24,244 bases of DNA, from assembly GCA_020543525.1 (NCBI GenBank), contig JAHYIO010000015.1, forward strand, positions 1 to 24,244. Direction: 5' to 3'. The translations under genes and the position numbers were made by a program. The notes under the pieces are model-generated. The model saw nothing but the letters and a program-made list of their open reading frames with translations, ran no database searches and was not told where the DNA came from. Position 1 is the first letter of the stretch; each line of letters opens with the position of its first letter. Origin of the DNA: Coriolopsis trogii (taxonomy: Eukaryota > Basidiomycota > Agaricomycetes > Polyporales > Polyporaceae). This document shows positions 1 to 9,835 of this stretch, in pieces.

Positions 1-1813
1 CCTTCGTGAGCCCGAGCTTGGAGCGGTCTATCTCAGCTTCTACTTTGGTGCGTTCTGCCTTGACCTTCTCCTCGCGTTCCTTCACGGCGCGCTCCTTCCG
101 CTCCTTCCGCCGCGTGCACAGTCCTCCTCTGTTTCTCCCGATGCTGTTCGTTTGTGGGTCCATATTCGACACCGCCGTGGCCGATTGCGGTGCGGAATCA
201 GATGCGCCCGCCTTGATGTATGTATTGAACAGCTCTTCTCGAAGTGAGGACGACCCAACGGCATCATACCGGGGATCCGAGGTCAGATGCTTTTTGATCT
301 ACACAAGGTCATCAGTCGAAAGTCTGGCCCTCTGACACGTTACATACCTCCTTCCACACTGCACCGGGTTGTGCTAATCCGCTCTCCTTGAGCAGTGCGA
401 AAAAGTCTGCCTCTGCTTTTTGCGCCGCAGCGCGTTTCTCTGAAGAAGAACAGGTAAACGGTAATACATTTAGTGAACAGAGCAGATACATACGTTCACC
501 GAGTTCTTTCAAATACTCCCGGAAACGCTTTTCTCTTTCCCTGTCGTCCCGTCCCCAACCGTAGAACCGACGGTCCTTCTTCCACTGTCTTCGCCATTCT
601 GTCCAGCTGGTCCGAGTGCTCTTAACTTCTTCCTTGAGCAAACGCTCAAATTCGCCCTTGGGATCTGAGGTCGCCTTTTCGACCTTGACTTTAGACTCTC
701 GCAACTCACGCGCGCGGTCCCGACAGTACTCGTCGAATGCTTCGCGCCGGGCAGAGACGGAGGGAAGAAGCACATATCGAGGGTCCGATACAAATAGTGG
801 AAGCGAGGTGTCCCATGGATGAAGAGGGTTGATGTTCTTCTCGCGCAGTAACGTCTGAGAAATACATATTGAGCACCCCCAAACCATCTCGTATGAAACG
901 CGTGGTGGAACAGGCCACACACCTTGAACAACGCCTTTGCTTCATCGATGGAGAGGTCAACTCGTTCGGGCATGTTGAGCTGTGGTGCCCCCTTCTGTTT
1001 CTCTGCCTCCTTCAGCCGCCTCGCCTCCTCTTCCTCGTGTTTCATCATCTCTTCACGCCGTCTCTCCTCCGCCTCTGCCTCGGCAGCCAACTGTGCAGCA
1101 GCCTCTCTCTGCCACTCCTCTTCCTCCTCACTCTCCTCTTCCTCGTCTTCTCCCTCTCCATCCTCGTCTTCGTCTTCGTCCTCCTCCACCTTCGCCTTCT
1201 TCGTCACCACAACCTCATCAAGCGGACGGGCCCCTCCGCCTTCCGCTTCCCCGCCACCATCTCCTGCACCTCCCTCTGCACCCTCTCGACCTCCCGCGCC
1301 CTCGCCTCCTCCTTCGCCCTCGCCTCCTCCGCCTTCCGCACCGCCTCCTCCCGCTCGAGCTGCTCGACCGCCTCCCTGATCTCCTCCGGCACGCTCCACA
1401 CGCTCCGCTTCTCACCCGTGTGCGTGTAGAACGTGTTGCCCTCGGTCGTGATCACCGCAACCACGGCGTGCCCGGATCGGCGTCTTCACCGCCGGCTTCT
1501 CTTTCTTCGCCTTCTTCTGCGGCTGCTGCTGCCCTGGTAATGGGCAACATACCCAGGCGCAACCGCAACGAACGGGGGGACCGCTCCTGGGGGTACGAGC
1601 GGAAACGCTGGCAGGGGCCGTTCGTACGTGGACACCTGCGTGACCGCGTTGAAGTAGTACGGCTGTCCGTTGGGACCTGGGAGCAGGTGAGGACATGTCC
1701 GTTCCAATCAGACGCGTCTATGCTGCACGATGCGGGAGCGTACCAATATGCTCAGTCCATCCCGGTGGAAGCGGAGGAGGCACAGCGAAATTTGGTGGAG
1801 GCATAGCAGCCAT
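1..1813 (-). CDS. WW/FF-domain protein, TCERG1/CA150-Urn1 family (3' end outside window)
   Basis: Likely couples RNA polymerase II elongation to splicing in the nucleus, as known for TCERG1/Urn1 proteins. Exons on the minus strand: 1744-1813, 923-1676, 494-854, 348-439 and <1-298, with introns of 67, 68, 54 and 49 nt. The start is the first ATG (1813), followed by a Pro-rich stretch. WW1 (about residues 11-40) has PLPPGW, a YYFN core and the second-Trp position replaced by Tyr (VSTYERP). WW2 (about 90-120) has TEGNTFYTH and SVWSVPEEI, preceded by a TCERG1-like TPIPGTPW. A KE-rich coiled segment and an acidic block follow, then FF1 (about 263-325, FVSDPRY) and FF2 (about 400-455, LTSDPRYDAVGS). 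A third FF probably starts at the edge (KLGLTK). Exon 2 needs four single-base insertions (near 1532, 1474, 1455 and 1228-1234) to stay open. With exactly four, its phase matches the next exon. Family confident; exact orthology (Urn1 versus Prp40-like) is less certain. Confidence 0.85.
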
Positions 1814-2158
1814 TATGAGTGTCACGGGCAAGAGGTCCGGGTCGGTAATAGGTATTGAGACAAGTGCAAGGAACAGGAAGCGCTCGTGCCGTGTCGTCAC
1901 ATACACATAGACGCTCATAGCTGCGTGCAATATCGACGGACTCAATAGGACGACACTGAACGTTTGGTTGGGCCATTGGTTCCCTAGTGTTACTCGAAAA
2001 AGCCCAAGTGCGAGAAGTACAGACAAAATGTATCCAGATTGATTCAATAAATTACTATGTACTTCCTTTTCATACAACCCGCACCTCTTACCGTTTGGAG
2101 CGACAGGTGTACACCCTGCCAAACCCCAGTGGAAGTGCTAACCAGGGTATCGTCGAGC
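1814..2158. other. Intergenic: GRP94-like 3' end and WW/FF gene promoter
   Basis: This 345-base gap lies between the stop of the upstream Hsp90 gene and the start of the WW/FF gene, both on the minus strand. It must hold the terminator of the first and the promoter of the second. Short ORFs here show no recognisable domain. I see no RNA gene or repeat. Confidence 0.6.
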
Positions 2159-5100
2159 TCAGAGCTCGTCATGACGCTTGTTCTCAACGGGCACCTGCTT
2201 CACGACGTTGCCGTATTCGTCGACCTCCTCGACTTCCCACGAAACCTTGCCGTGTCCGTTCGCCGCCAGGATGTCGTCCAAGTCGGGCTCGTCGGCGTTG
2301 GAAGGAAGCTCGGGGTCAACGGGAGGAGCGGGCTTGACAGTGGTGTCTGTCGGCGCGGTCTCAGAGACGCCGAGAGAGCGACGGAGGATGCGGTCGACAC
2401 GCGTGAAGAAGCTAGGGAAGTGCAGACAATCCGTTCCCTGAGTGTGCTAGAAGCGAGTAGAGTGTGCACTTACTCGTTGGAATCCGTCACCGAGAAGCCT
2501 GAGCGAACGAGAGCACCATCAACAAGGACGGTCACGACTTCACGCAGCTCGTCCTCAGCCTCAAGGTCATGCTCCTCCTCGTCGGAGGGGAGGCGCTCAA
2601 TACGGCGGAGAAGACCCTCGATGAGGGGCGAGCGCGGGTTGATCTCGAGCACCTTCTGCTTCTTGGCAAAATCAAACATGTGTTTGTGGTTTACCTGCGC
2701 GTGCGATGAGCCTGTCCGAGAGACCGTCAGGTTCTATCATGGCCTAGGGCTGAGTCGAGAAGACTGACTGATGAGCTTTTCAAGGTTGGCGGTGTACCCG
2801 TGCTCGTCCGCGACTATGGCGCACGAGCTAGTGACCAGGCGGTTGGAGATAACGACTGGGCAGGAATGCACTACGTCAGGATTCACGCTCCAACAGAGGC
2901 ATGAGGTTACGAAACGCACCATCACGAGCGGCGCCCTTCTCGCGGACCTCCTTCCTGAGCCATTCAATGAGCGGCTTGAACTTCTCCGTCAGAGCGGCCT
3001 GTTCCGCCTTCTCTTCCTCAGGAGACATGTCTGTCGTCGATAACCCCATACCGCGTTATTGATGCGCCTGCGCCTTGATGACAGGAACGGAACATACCTT
3101 CGTCACCGAACTTCAGGCCAGCTTTGGCAACATCCTGGAAACCGATTTTCCTGCGCACATGGTCAGTTCCGTCGCAATGATCACCGCTGGTCAACTCCAA
3201 CTCACTTCCACCGACGGACGTTGGTAATGAAGACCTCATCCAGGGGGTCACCAAGAAGGAGAACTTCGTAACCACGCGCATGGAGCTTCTCAATGAAGAC
3301 ACTCTTCGCAAGCTCGGCAGGAGTCTTGCCCATATCCGCAAGGTAGAAGATCTGGCTCTGTCCCTGCTTCTTGTTCTCGAGGTACTCATCGAGCGACGTG
3401 CTGTTCCGTTGGTTGGTCGCGAAGCGGACGAGCGTGACCAGCTTGTCCCGATTCTTCGTGTCCTCCACGGCACCGAGCTTCAAGACGTTGCCGTACACTT
3501 CCTGGACTTCTCCCATTTCTCGGCGTCCTCGTCACGGAGACGGGTGAGCATCTGAATAAGGCGCTTGAGGATGATACCGCGGAGCTGCTTGAGGAAGGCG
3601 TTCGACTGGAGGGTCTCGCGTGACACGTTGAGGGGCAAGTCCTCGGCATCTACGACAACCTTGACCCAGTTGGCCCACTTCGGCAACGCATCCTCACCGA
3701 GGTCCGACGTGATAAAGACACGCTTGACCATCAAACGGATGTCCTTAGTCACGCTCTGAAGAGGGTTCTGCCAGTACTGATCGTCACTGTGCGCGGTATT
3801 AGAAAGTGGCCATTTAGAGACGGGGATCTCCACTCACAGTTGAGACGGGATGTAGATCAGCGCGCGGAAAGAGACACCAGATCCTGAATCACCAGAGAAG
3901 TGGTGCCACGCTAGAGGCTTTTGATAGTCCTTGAACGTCGCCTGGTAGAACGCTTCATACTCCTCGTCTGTTACGTCCTTAGGGTCCCTGAACAGAACAG
4001 GTCAGTGTCGGTTCCTGGTGATTAATGGGTCGAGGCGCACCGCATCCAAAGTGGCGGCTGAGAATTCAGCTGTTTCCACTCCTGAACAGTCACAGGCTTC
4101 ATCTCGGGCTCTTTAGGCTTCGAGTCCTTGGCTTCGTCCTCGGTAACATCCTCGACGACAACTTCGTCGTCATCGACGTCGGCCTTCGGGGTCTCGACAG
4201 CTTCAGACGCTTCCTTTGCGTCCTCGGTCTCTGCCTCGGATTCGGTCTCAACGGGTACCATTTGTACGCGATGAGTGAGGAGGTAGATCGGGAAGGATGT
4301 TGAGAAAGACGAATGTTTGTTGCTGTAGCACAACAAGTGTCACAATGCGCTCAACAATTCTATGTAACACGATGATACTCACACCAACTCTTCGATCTTC
4401 TTCTCGTCGAGGTATTCTGTAGCGTCTCCCTTGAGGAAGAGAGTGATTTCCGTGCCACGACCGAGGGTGTTGCCGCGAGGGTCAGGGTAGACTTCGAACG
4501 TGTTCTCATCTGCCCCAGAGCTAAAGACGTATTGTGCGGGATTCGGATTCTTCGAGGACTTGGCCGCAAGAGAGGCAACTTGTACACGGTCCGCGACGAG
4601 GAAACTACTGTAGAAACCAAGACCGAAGGCACCAATCAAGTTGCCGTTACCGGTAGTGTCGCCACTTTCCGCCCTTGAGAGGAACTCAGATGTTCCAGAC
4701 TTTGCGAGAGTACCAAGGTTGGTGGATAGTTCCTCGGGCGTCATGCCGATACCACGATCTAGGGTGGGAGGCGTCAGTAGCTGGGAGAGGCATAGAGGTA
4801 TATGTGCACGCACCGGTGATAATAATGCGCCCCGAGCCGTCCGTATCCCTGATGGCCTCAATCGTGATGTTCGTGAACTCTGCGCCGCTGAGAGCTTGTG
4901 GTTCTGTGAGGGAGGTGAGCCGTAGCTTCTCGAGGGCGTCGTTTGCATTGGAAATGAGCTCGCGAAGGAAGACATCTCTATGCGAGTAGAGGCTGTTGAT
5001 GACAATCTTGCGAAGGCGTGCAACATCACTCTGAATGGCCGGTCAGCTCTTCAAGTCGCTAAAGACTGGGGTTCCAGACAGACCTGATACGCGTGCTTTT

Positions 5101-5170
5101 CCTTTCCGTCCTGAGCGAGGGCGGAAAGGGCGAGGACACCGACCGTAAGAAGGGTGGAGAACAGCCGCAT
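2159..5170 (-). CDS. GRP94: Endoplasmic reticulum Hsp90 (GRP94/endoplasmin-like), HDEL-tailed
   Basis: ATP-dependent ER chaperone. Eleven exons, minus strand: 5084-5170, 4814-5030, 4383-4758, 4041-4322, 3838-3987, 3206-3786, 3098-3150, 2920-3030, 2769-2855, 2474-2711, 2159-2411. All junctions agree in phase, giving about 811 residues. The N-terminus is a signal peptide ([20 protein letters not shown]). The GHKL ATPase follows, with [12 protein letters not shown] (catalytic Glu present), [11 protein letters not shown] and [12 protein letters not shown]. An acidic charged linker precedes [21 protein letters not shown] and the middle-domain LNVSRETLQ. The C-terminal domain has [17 protein letters not shown] and [10 protein letters not shown], and the protein ends in an acidic tail and KRHDEL, an ER-retrieval signal. 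Signal peptide plus HDEL separates it from cytosolic Hsp90 and TRAP1. One base is missing near 3507 (between EKWEK and VQEVYGN), probably a sequence error. A TGACGTG element lies upstream. Confidence 0.95.
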
Positions 5171-5302
5171 GGCTGGCAAAGGGATGGGCCGTCGAGGACA
5201 GCGAGTGGACACTGAGTGCTGAGTACTGATGAGGCAGAGTGCTGTCGGCTGGTGTGCCGCTGCTGTCTGGTCTATAAGTAACGCGAGCGGCAGAGAGCGC
5301 AC

Positions 5303-5312
5303 TGACGTGTCA
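5303..5312. promoter_or_regulatory. TGACGTGTCA element, candidate UPRE/CRE-type bZIP site
   Basis: A near-palindromic TGACGTGTCA lies 133 bases upstream of the GRP94-like start codon. The core TGACGTG matches the known Xbp1/Hac1-type unfolded-protein-response element. A TATA-like TTATAGA on the minus strand (5272-5278) sits between it and the gene. The link to UPR control is inferred from motif, position and the ER chaperone downstream. Confidence 0.45.
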
Positions 5313-5730
5313 TGATCGAGATCAGTCGTTGCACCGCGCGTGAAACGCGATCACGAGACATCCCTTCGCGCGCCCGTGACCTGGCCTCGGAGAAAGCACG
5401 CACTTCTATAGTCGGGAATTGGGAACACCGAAAGACTTGACGTTGACGAACTCAGCTCTTTGTCCAGGGTAAAGCGAACGGCTACCCGTGGCTCGTGCGG
5501 CGGTACGCCGAGAAGCTGCACCGACGAACATTCGTAGCTTGCGGGAGATCTACACATGAGTAGACACTTTACTGATATTCCGTGTATGCGTGATATGCAG
5601 CATACTAATAAGTACACTGAGGGGAGATGGTAGGGCGTGGTCGGAGTGAATACTCACCAGCCACGGCGCAACGAAGGTAAGGACCAGGTAAGGACTAGGA
5701 GGAATTAGGTCCACGCCGTGTCGAGATAAC

Positions 5731-5736
5731 CACGTG
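5731..5736. promoter_or_regulatory. CACGTG E-box
   Basis: Perfect six-base palindrome about 180 bases upstream of the plus-strand start at 5913. CACGTG is the usual core for bHLH factors in fungi. Functional assignment is inference only. Confidence 0.3.
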
Positions 5737-5912
5737 GATTACCATATTTGGATGCAGAGGTGGGATGGAAAGGCCCAGCGGCAGCCTTCCAGTCCAAGTT
5801 GTGCATTCCATCTCTCGAGTATCGGACATCTCATCCAGAGCACCCTCCGACCTCCCGTACATACGCCAGCACATCTTTCACCCTCATTTTGACCCCACAA
5901 ACAGCACTACAC

Positions 5913-8900
5913 ATGCCAGCAGCTCCATTCTCTCGCCTCCAGCTCGCCGCGGCCCTCATCGGTGAGTTATGCAACACCATGTGATCTAGCAGTTCTTATC
6001 GACTGCACAGAGTACGACAATGACAACGATGATCCAACGAAACCACACAAGTCTGCTCAAGAGAGCGCCATCTTCCTCCCTTTCCGCAACAGACCGATTC
6101 GTCCTCCACCTGCGGAGCGCAGGAGCACAGACTACCTCGGCGTCAACCTTCCGAACGAGACTGCTAGCATCGCTCCGAGTGCACGTCCAAGATCCAGAGC
6201 TTCTGTGGATGCGTTGAGAAATCCGTTTGGTCGCGATTCAACGTATGATGGAGGGCTAGAGGAGGAAGAAGAAGAAGAGGATCTTGAGGTCGATTTGGCT
6301 TCCTGGGGTTTGGACGCTATCATACCCAAGGACAAGGAAAAGGAGAAGTCGAAGCGTAAGCGGAACAAGTCAGACGTCCTCCCTAACCCCCATGATGCTC
6401 TGCCAAACCCTCACGACACTCTTCCCAATCCTCATGACGGTCCGGCACGTACTGTGCGGCCACCACATCTACGCACGATGAGTGGGAATCTGCTGAACGG
6501 GCTCGGCGAAGGCGGCGCATTCCTCGACTCTCAGACATCTACACCCAACCCCTTGGGAGCTCGGAGACATTCGATAGGCGACCCGCTAAGTGCGCCGAAT
6601 GCATATTCCGACGAACCTATTCTACCCCCACGCACACGCAGTCCCTCTGCGCACGCACTCATTGACAGCATACCGACCACCCCACCTCTTCATGCAGTTC
6701 CCTTTCCTTCAAGCGAGACAGTCCGCTCGCCGTCACCGCAAGTTGACGACCGGCGCCGAACTCTCAGTCTGGGTTCGCGTGCAATGTTTAACGATGAGCA
6801 CCGTTCCACAACCCCCGATCGCGCATCCCGCTTCGACCCTATGGGTGCGCATGGTCGAACTTACTCAAGCGGGTCAATCGGGAAGATGCTTGATGAGCAG
6901 CCTGAAGACGACAACCCGTTTGCTCTTCGCCCGCCCTCCCCGAGTCGCATGTCGCGTTTCGACCCGAAGGCGCAACGGGCCCGTACCATGTCCCACGGGA
7001 CGTTAGCCACCCAGCAGATGATGCTAGACGATGGACGGTCGGAATTCGGCGCGCGTCCTCCTATGGGCGAAAAACGCTACTCACGCGCGGAACTCATGCG
7101 TCCCAAGGTGCTCATCATGCCTAGTCCGCTCCAAGGCACATCGACTACACCTGCGTCTACCCCCGCTCTCCAAGCTCGCGAGGGATTCGAGCTGACTACC
7201 GATGGGCGGCCGCTCCCTCCTGGCGCACGTGCAGCCCGCCGCTCGTCCGCGACTCTGTCCATCCTCGAGCCTGGTCTCTCAGCCCGATACCCTCAAACTC
7301 GTTCACACCTAATCCTCGAGCGAGCCTCACGCTCTCTCAGCTCACGTTCCGGAACCAGCTACTTGTCGACGGCCAGCGCGACGTTGCGTACGCAGACATT
7401 GACAACCATCTCCGCCGGGCAACAGAGGACGGGCAGAAAATCGAACTGGAGCCCGAGCCTGAGCCTGAGCCCCAGCCCGAGGTGCCCATCGTGCATGTGG
7501 ATGATCTCACAGGTCCTAAACGTCCGGCGGGTAAGCTGTACGGACGTAGTCTTATTGACGACCTCGAGTCGCGCAAGGCGGAGATGCGTGGCAAACAACG
7601 GTAAGTGACAGAACGTTCCGCTCTCTTGACATGAGACTGACAGTATGCATACAGTGTATTCCGAGGTGACGACCGACCATCGATGATGGCGCGCACACAG
7701 CCAGTACGGTCGAGCACGCTGATCGATCCGGAGGAACTGAAGCGTCCGGCGGCGCAGCACTTGAACTCCTTCCACTCGCAACCCGACCTCTCGCGCAGGA
7801 ACTCTGCGGGCGCAAAACCGTTGCTTGAATTCGACGAGGACATTCCTGGCGCCCCTCGCCAAAGCCTCTATCCCGGCGGCGGTGTGGCAGGGAACACCAA
7901 GTCTGTCTTCGGTGTCGACACTATCTGGGAGCGGGAACTCGCGAAGCTGAAGCTCATCGAGGAGCAAGAGCGTCAGGCGGAAGAGGAGCGCAAGCGGCGC
8001 GAGGCAGTAGAGGAGGCGAAGAACAGCAAGAAGAAGGGCAGGAAGAAGAAAGGGAAGGGGAAGGCCACCGACGACCTGCCCGTCTCTCCTGCCCCCGAGC
8101 AAACGCCTTCCCCTGGTCCAGCACACACAGAGGACGCCGCCCCTGTCTTGCCTGCTATCCCCCGAACGACTGTCAGACGAGCCCCTCCTCCTCCCGGGAC
8201 GACGACGACGACGATTCGGACGACGACAGCGACTCGAGCGATGCGCCGGCCCCTGCGCGCGCTGCACAGGCCTCGGGCTGGCACTCGGACGAGGAAGAGG
8301 GGCCCCGGCGAACTACAGGCACGGGCCCGCGATACCCGAACATGGCACGCACAGCCAGCGGCAGCGGAGGCCCCCCTCGCCTGCCCCAGATCGCGCGCGA
8401 GGACGAGGAGAGCAGCGAGGAGGATGTGCCGCTGGTAGCGACGATTGGGCGGGCCGCGCAGCGACAGGCGCGCTCGCGCGTCGGGAGCGGCGACGGTGAC
8501 AGCTCGGACGAGGAGCAGCCGCTCTCCGTGCTGCTCGACAAGACGAAACAGAAGCTGCCGTCGATCGGCGGCAGCCTCTCTCCGCGCTCTCCGGCAAACG
8601 ACAACGAGGATGAGGACGAGGACGACCAGCCGCTCGGGCTGCGTGTCTCGCGCTTTGGCGGATCGTACAACCCGTCCCTCGTCGGTGGCGGGGACGGAGA
8701 CGAGGACGAGGACGACAAGCCGCTTGGCCTGCACCCGGACCAGCTCCGCAAGACACAGTACTTTATGGCCGCGGGCGCGCAGCAACAGCAGCAGATGCTC
8801 GCGCAGGCGCAGATGGCGCAGATGGCCGCCGCGCACCAGTCGATGATCTTCGGGGCGCCGTCGATGATGTCCTCTGGCTTCTTCGGTCCCCCGATGGGCC

Positions 8901-9052
8901 CGGTGGCGAACCCGATGATGATGGGCATGGGCATGGGTATGCCATACCCCCCGCAATTACCGCCAACGCCTCCGCCGATACAGGACGCAGCCAAGTTTGG
9001 CAGGGTCGACAAGTGGCGCCACGACGTCGCCGTCGAGGGCGAGCGGTCGTAG
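5913..9052 (+). CDS. Large intrinsically disordered protein, basidiomycete-type, function unknown
   Basis: I do not recognise a family. Exons: 5913-5961, 6011-7600 and 7655-9052 (introns 49 and 54 nt, GTGAGT and GTAAGT donors). About 1012 residues after two frame repairs, near 7283-7285 (a CCC run) and 8193-8198 (CCCGGG). With one base added at each, both exon phases close exactly. Visible: a Glu run, a K-rich stretch, three LPNPHD repeats, two related SRFDP...RT(Y/M)S blocks, PS-rich linkers, then a charged helix (WERELAKLKLIEEQERQ...) with a KKKGRKKKGKGK cluster. Later come acidic D/S runs, two copies of an acidic block with DDQPLGL or DDKPLGL, a Gln/Met-rich tail and a C-terminal motif FGRVDKWRHDVAVEGE that looks structured. 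The chosen ATG is the first in frame through intron 1. The composition suggests a regulatory scaffold, but no role can be assigned. Confidence 0.75.
6376..6438 (+). repeat. Three 21-bp coding repeats (V/A/T-LPNPHD)
   Basis: Three consecutive in-frame copies of a seven-residue unit, xLPNPHD, at residues of about 139-159 of the disordered protein. The third codon positions have diverged between copies, so this is not a fresh slippage product. The protein motif has been kept while the DNA changed. Confidence 0.85.
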
Positions 9053-9835
9053 GGGCGTGTGCTATAGCTGTCTATCGCTAGATACCAACCAGATCACTTC
9101 TTGTTCACCTTTGGAATTCCGATTACTCGCATCTGGGGACTGTTCTCTGGCTCATACCCATCCCTGACATCTCATCTCGTCTCGTCTACCTGCACGCTTG
9201 CTCTTCTCTATCGCATCCACAAATAATTCTGGACATTCGATGCACACTGGCAGATTTCCCCGTTCTCATCCTTGGGCTCACAGGTCGCACGCACTTCGTT
9301 CTCACCCATGCAGATCCACTCCGTCCGCACCAATGACGTCCTTGTAATGTACGTAGCACGCGTCATATCATACTCATTTCGTGCAGCAACATCAGAAATA
9401 CAGTAACTTGTAGAATGTCCGGGAGCGATCGACTATGGTGGAAACTACAAGATGAGGGGGAGGAAAGAGTAGGGAGGAAGCGCTCCAGTGCGGAAGGGTT
9501 CCTCCGCGAGGATATATTGATAACTGAATAACAGGAGAGAGCAATGCGACAAAAGCTGTGGCAAGTGTGAGAATGCAGTGCGGAGGGCTGGGGTAGAAGG
9601 GGTGGGGTAGGATATGAGCTGAAGAGCGGGCCTCGGCACCGGGTAGAACGGGAGGCAGAAGTGGTTGCAGAGTGGTAAACTCGCAACTAGGCCAGGAGAG
9701 AAATCCGTAACGCTAAGAACCAATACGGCGTGGAGCATAGGCATAAATAACGGCTGTCCGTGCACGAGGCCACAGCTACAGCTAAAGCCATCCAGCTGAC
9801 CGTGCAGCGCACGACTGCCCAACTCCGTCGCCCGA
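9053..9835. other. Convergent 3' regions, no gene seen
   Basis: This 783-base gap lies between two genes that point towards each other. It should hold both 3' untranslated regions. A minus-strand ORF of 125 codons (9445-9822) is downstream of the membrane-protein stop, has no domain and looks like chance. Confidence 0.6.

Larger units (their letters stand above)
5171..5912. other. Divergent promoter region between GRP94-like gene and disordered-protein gene
   Basis: About 740 bases separate the two divergent start codons. Besides the TGACGTGTCA element there is a perfect CACGTG E-box at 5731-5736, nearer the plus-strand gene. I did not find a convincing array of inverted nGAAn heat-shock units. 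The short ORFs here have no recognisable domain. Confidence 0.6.

Noticed and set aside
1534..1552. A 19-nt GT...AG stretch that might be an intron joining frames in the WW/FF gene
   Set aside because: Far too short for a spliceosomal intron, and it leads into a frame that soon stops. A single missing G fits the protein continuity better.
982..1806. Plus-strand ORF of 274 codons, Pro/Leu-rich
   Set aside because: It is the antisense of the KE-rich coding exon of the WW/FF gene. The composition is the mirror of that exon and it has no domain.
3507..3507. Programmed frameshift in the Hsp90 middle domain
   Set aside because: No slippery site or downstream structure is evident, Hsp90 genes are not known to use one, and similar breaks occur elsewhere in the window.
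7270..7336. A 67-nt GT...CAG intron with a CTAAT branch site in the disordered-protein gene
   Set aside because: Removing it leaves the wrong reading phase, so it cannot explain the frame change near 7283.
9445..9822. Minus-strand ORF of 125 codons
   Set aside because: Lies downstream of a stop in expected 3' sequence, no domain, no splice-linked partner.
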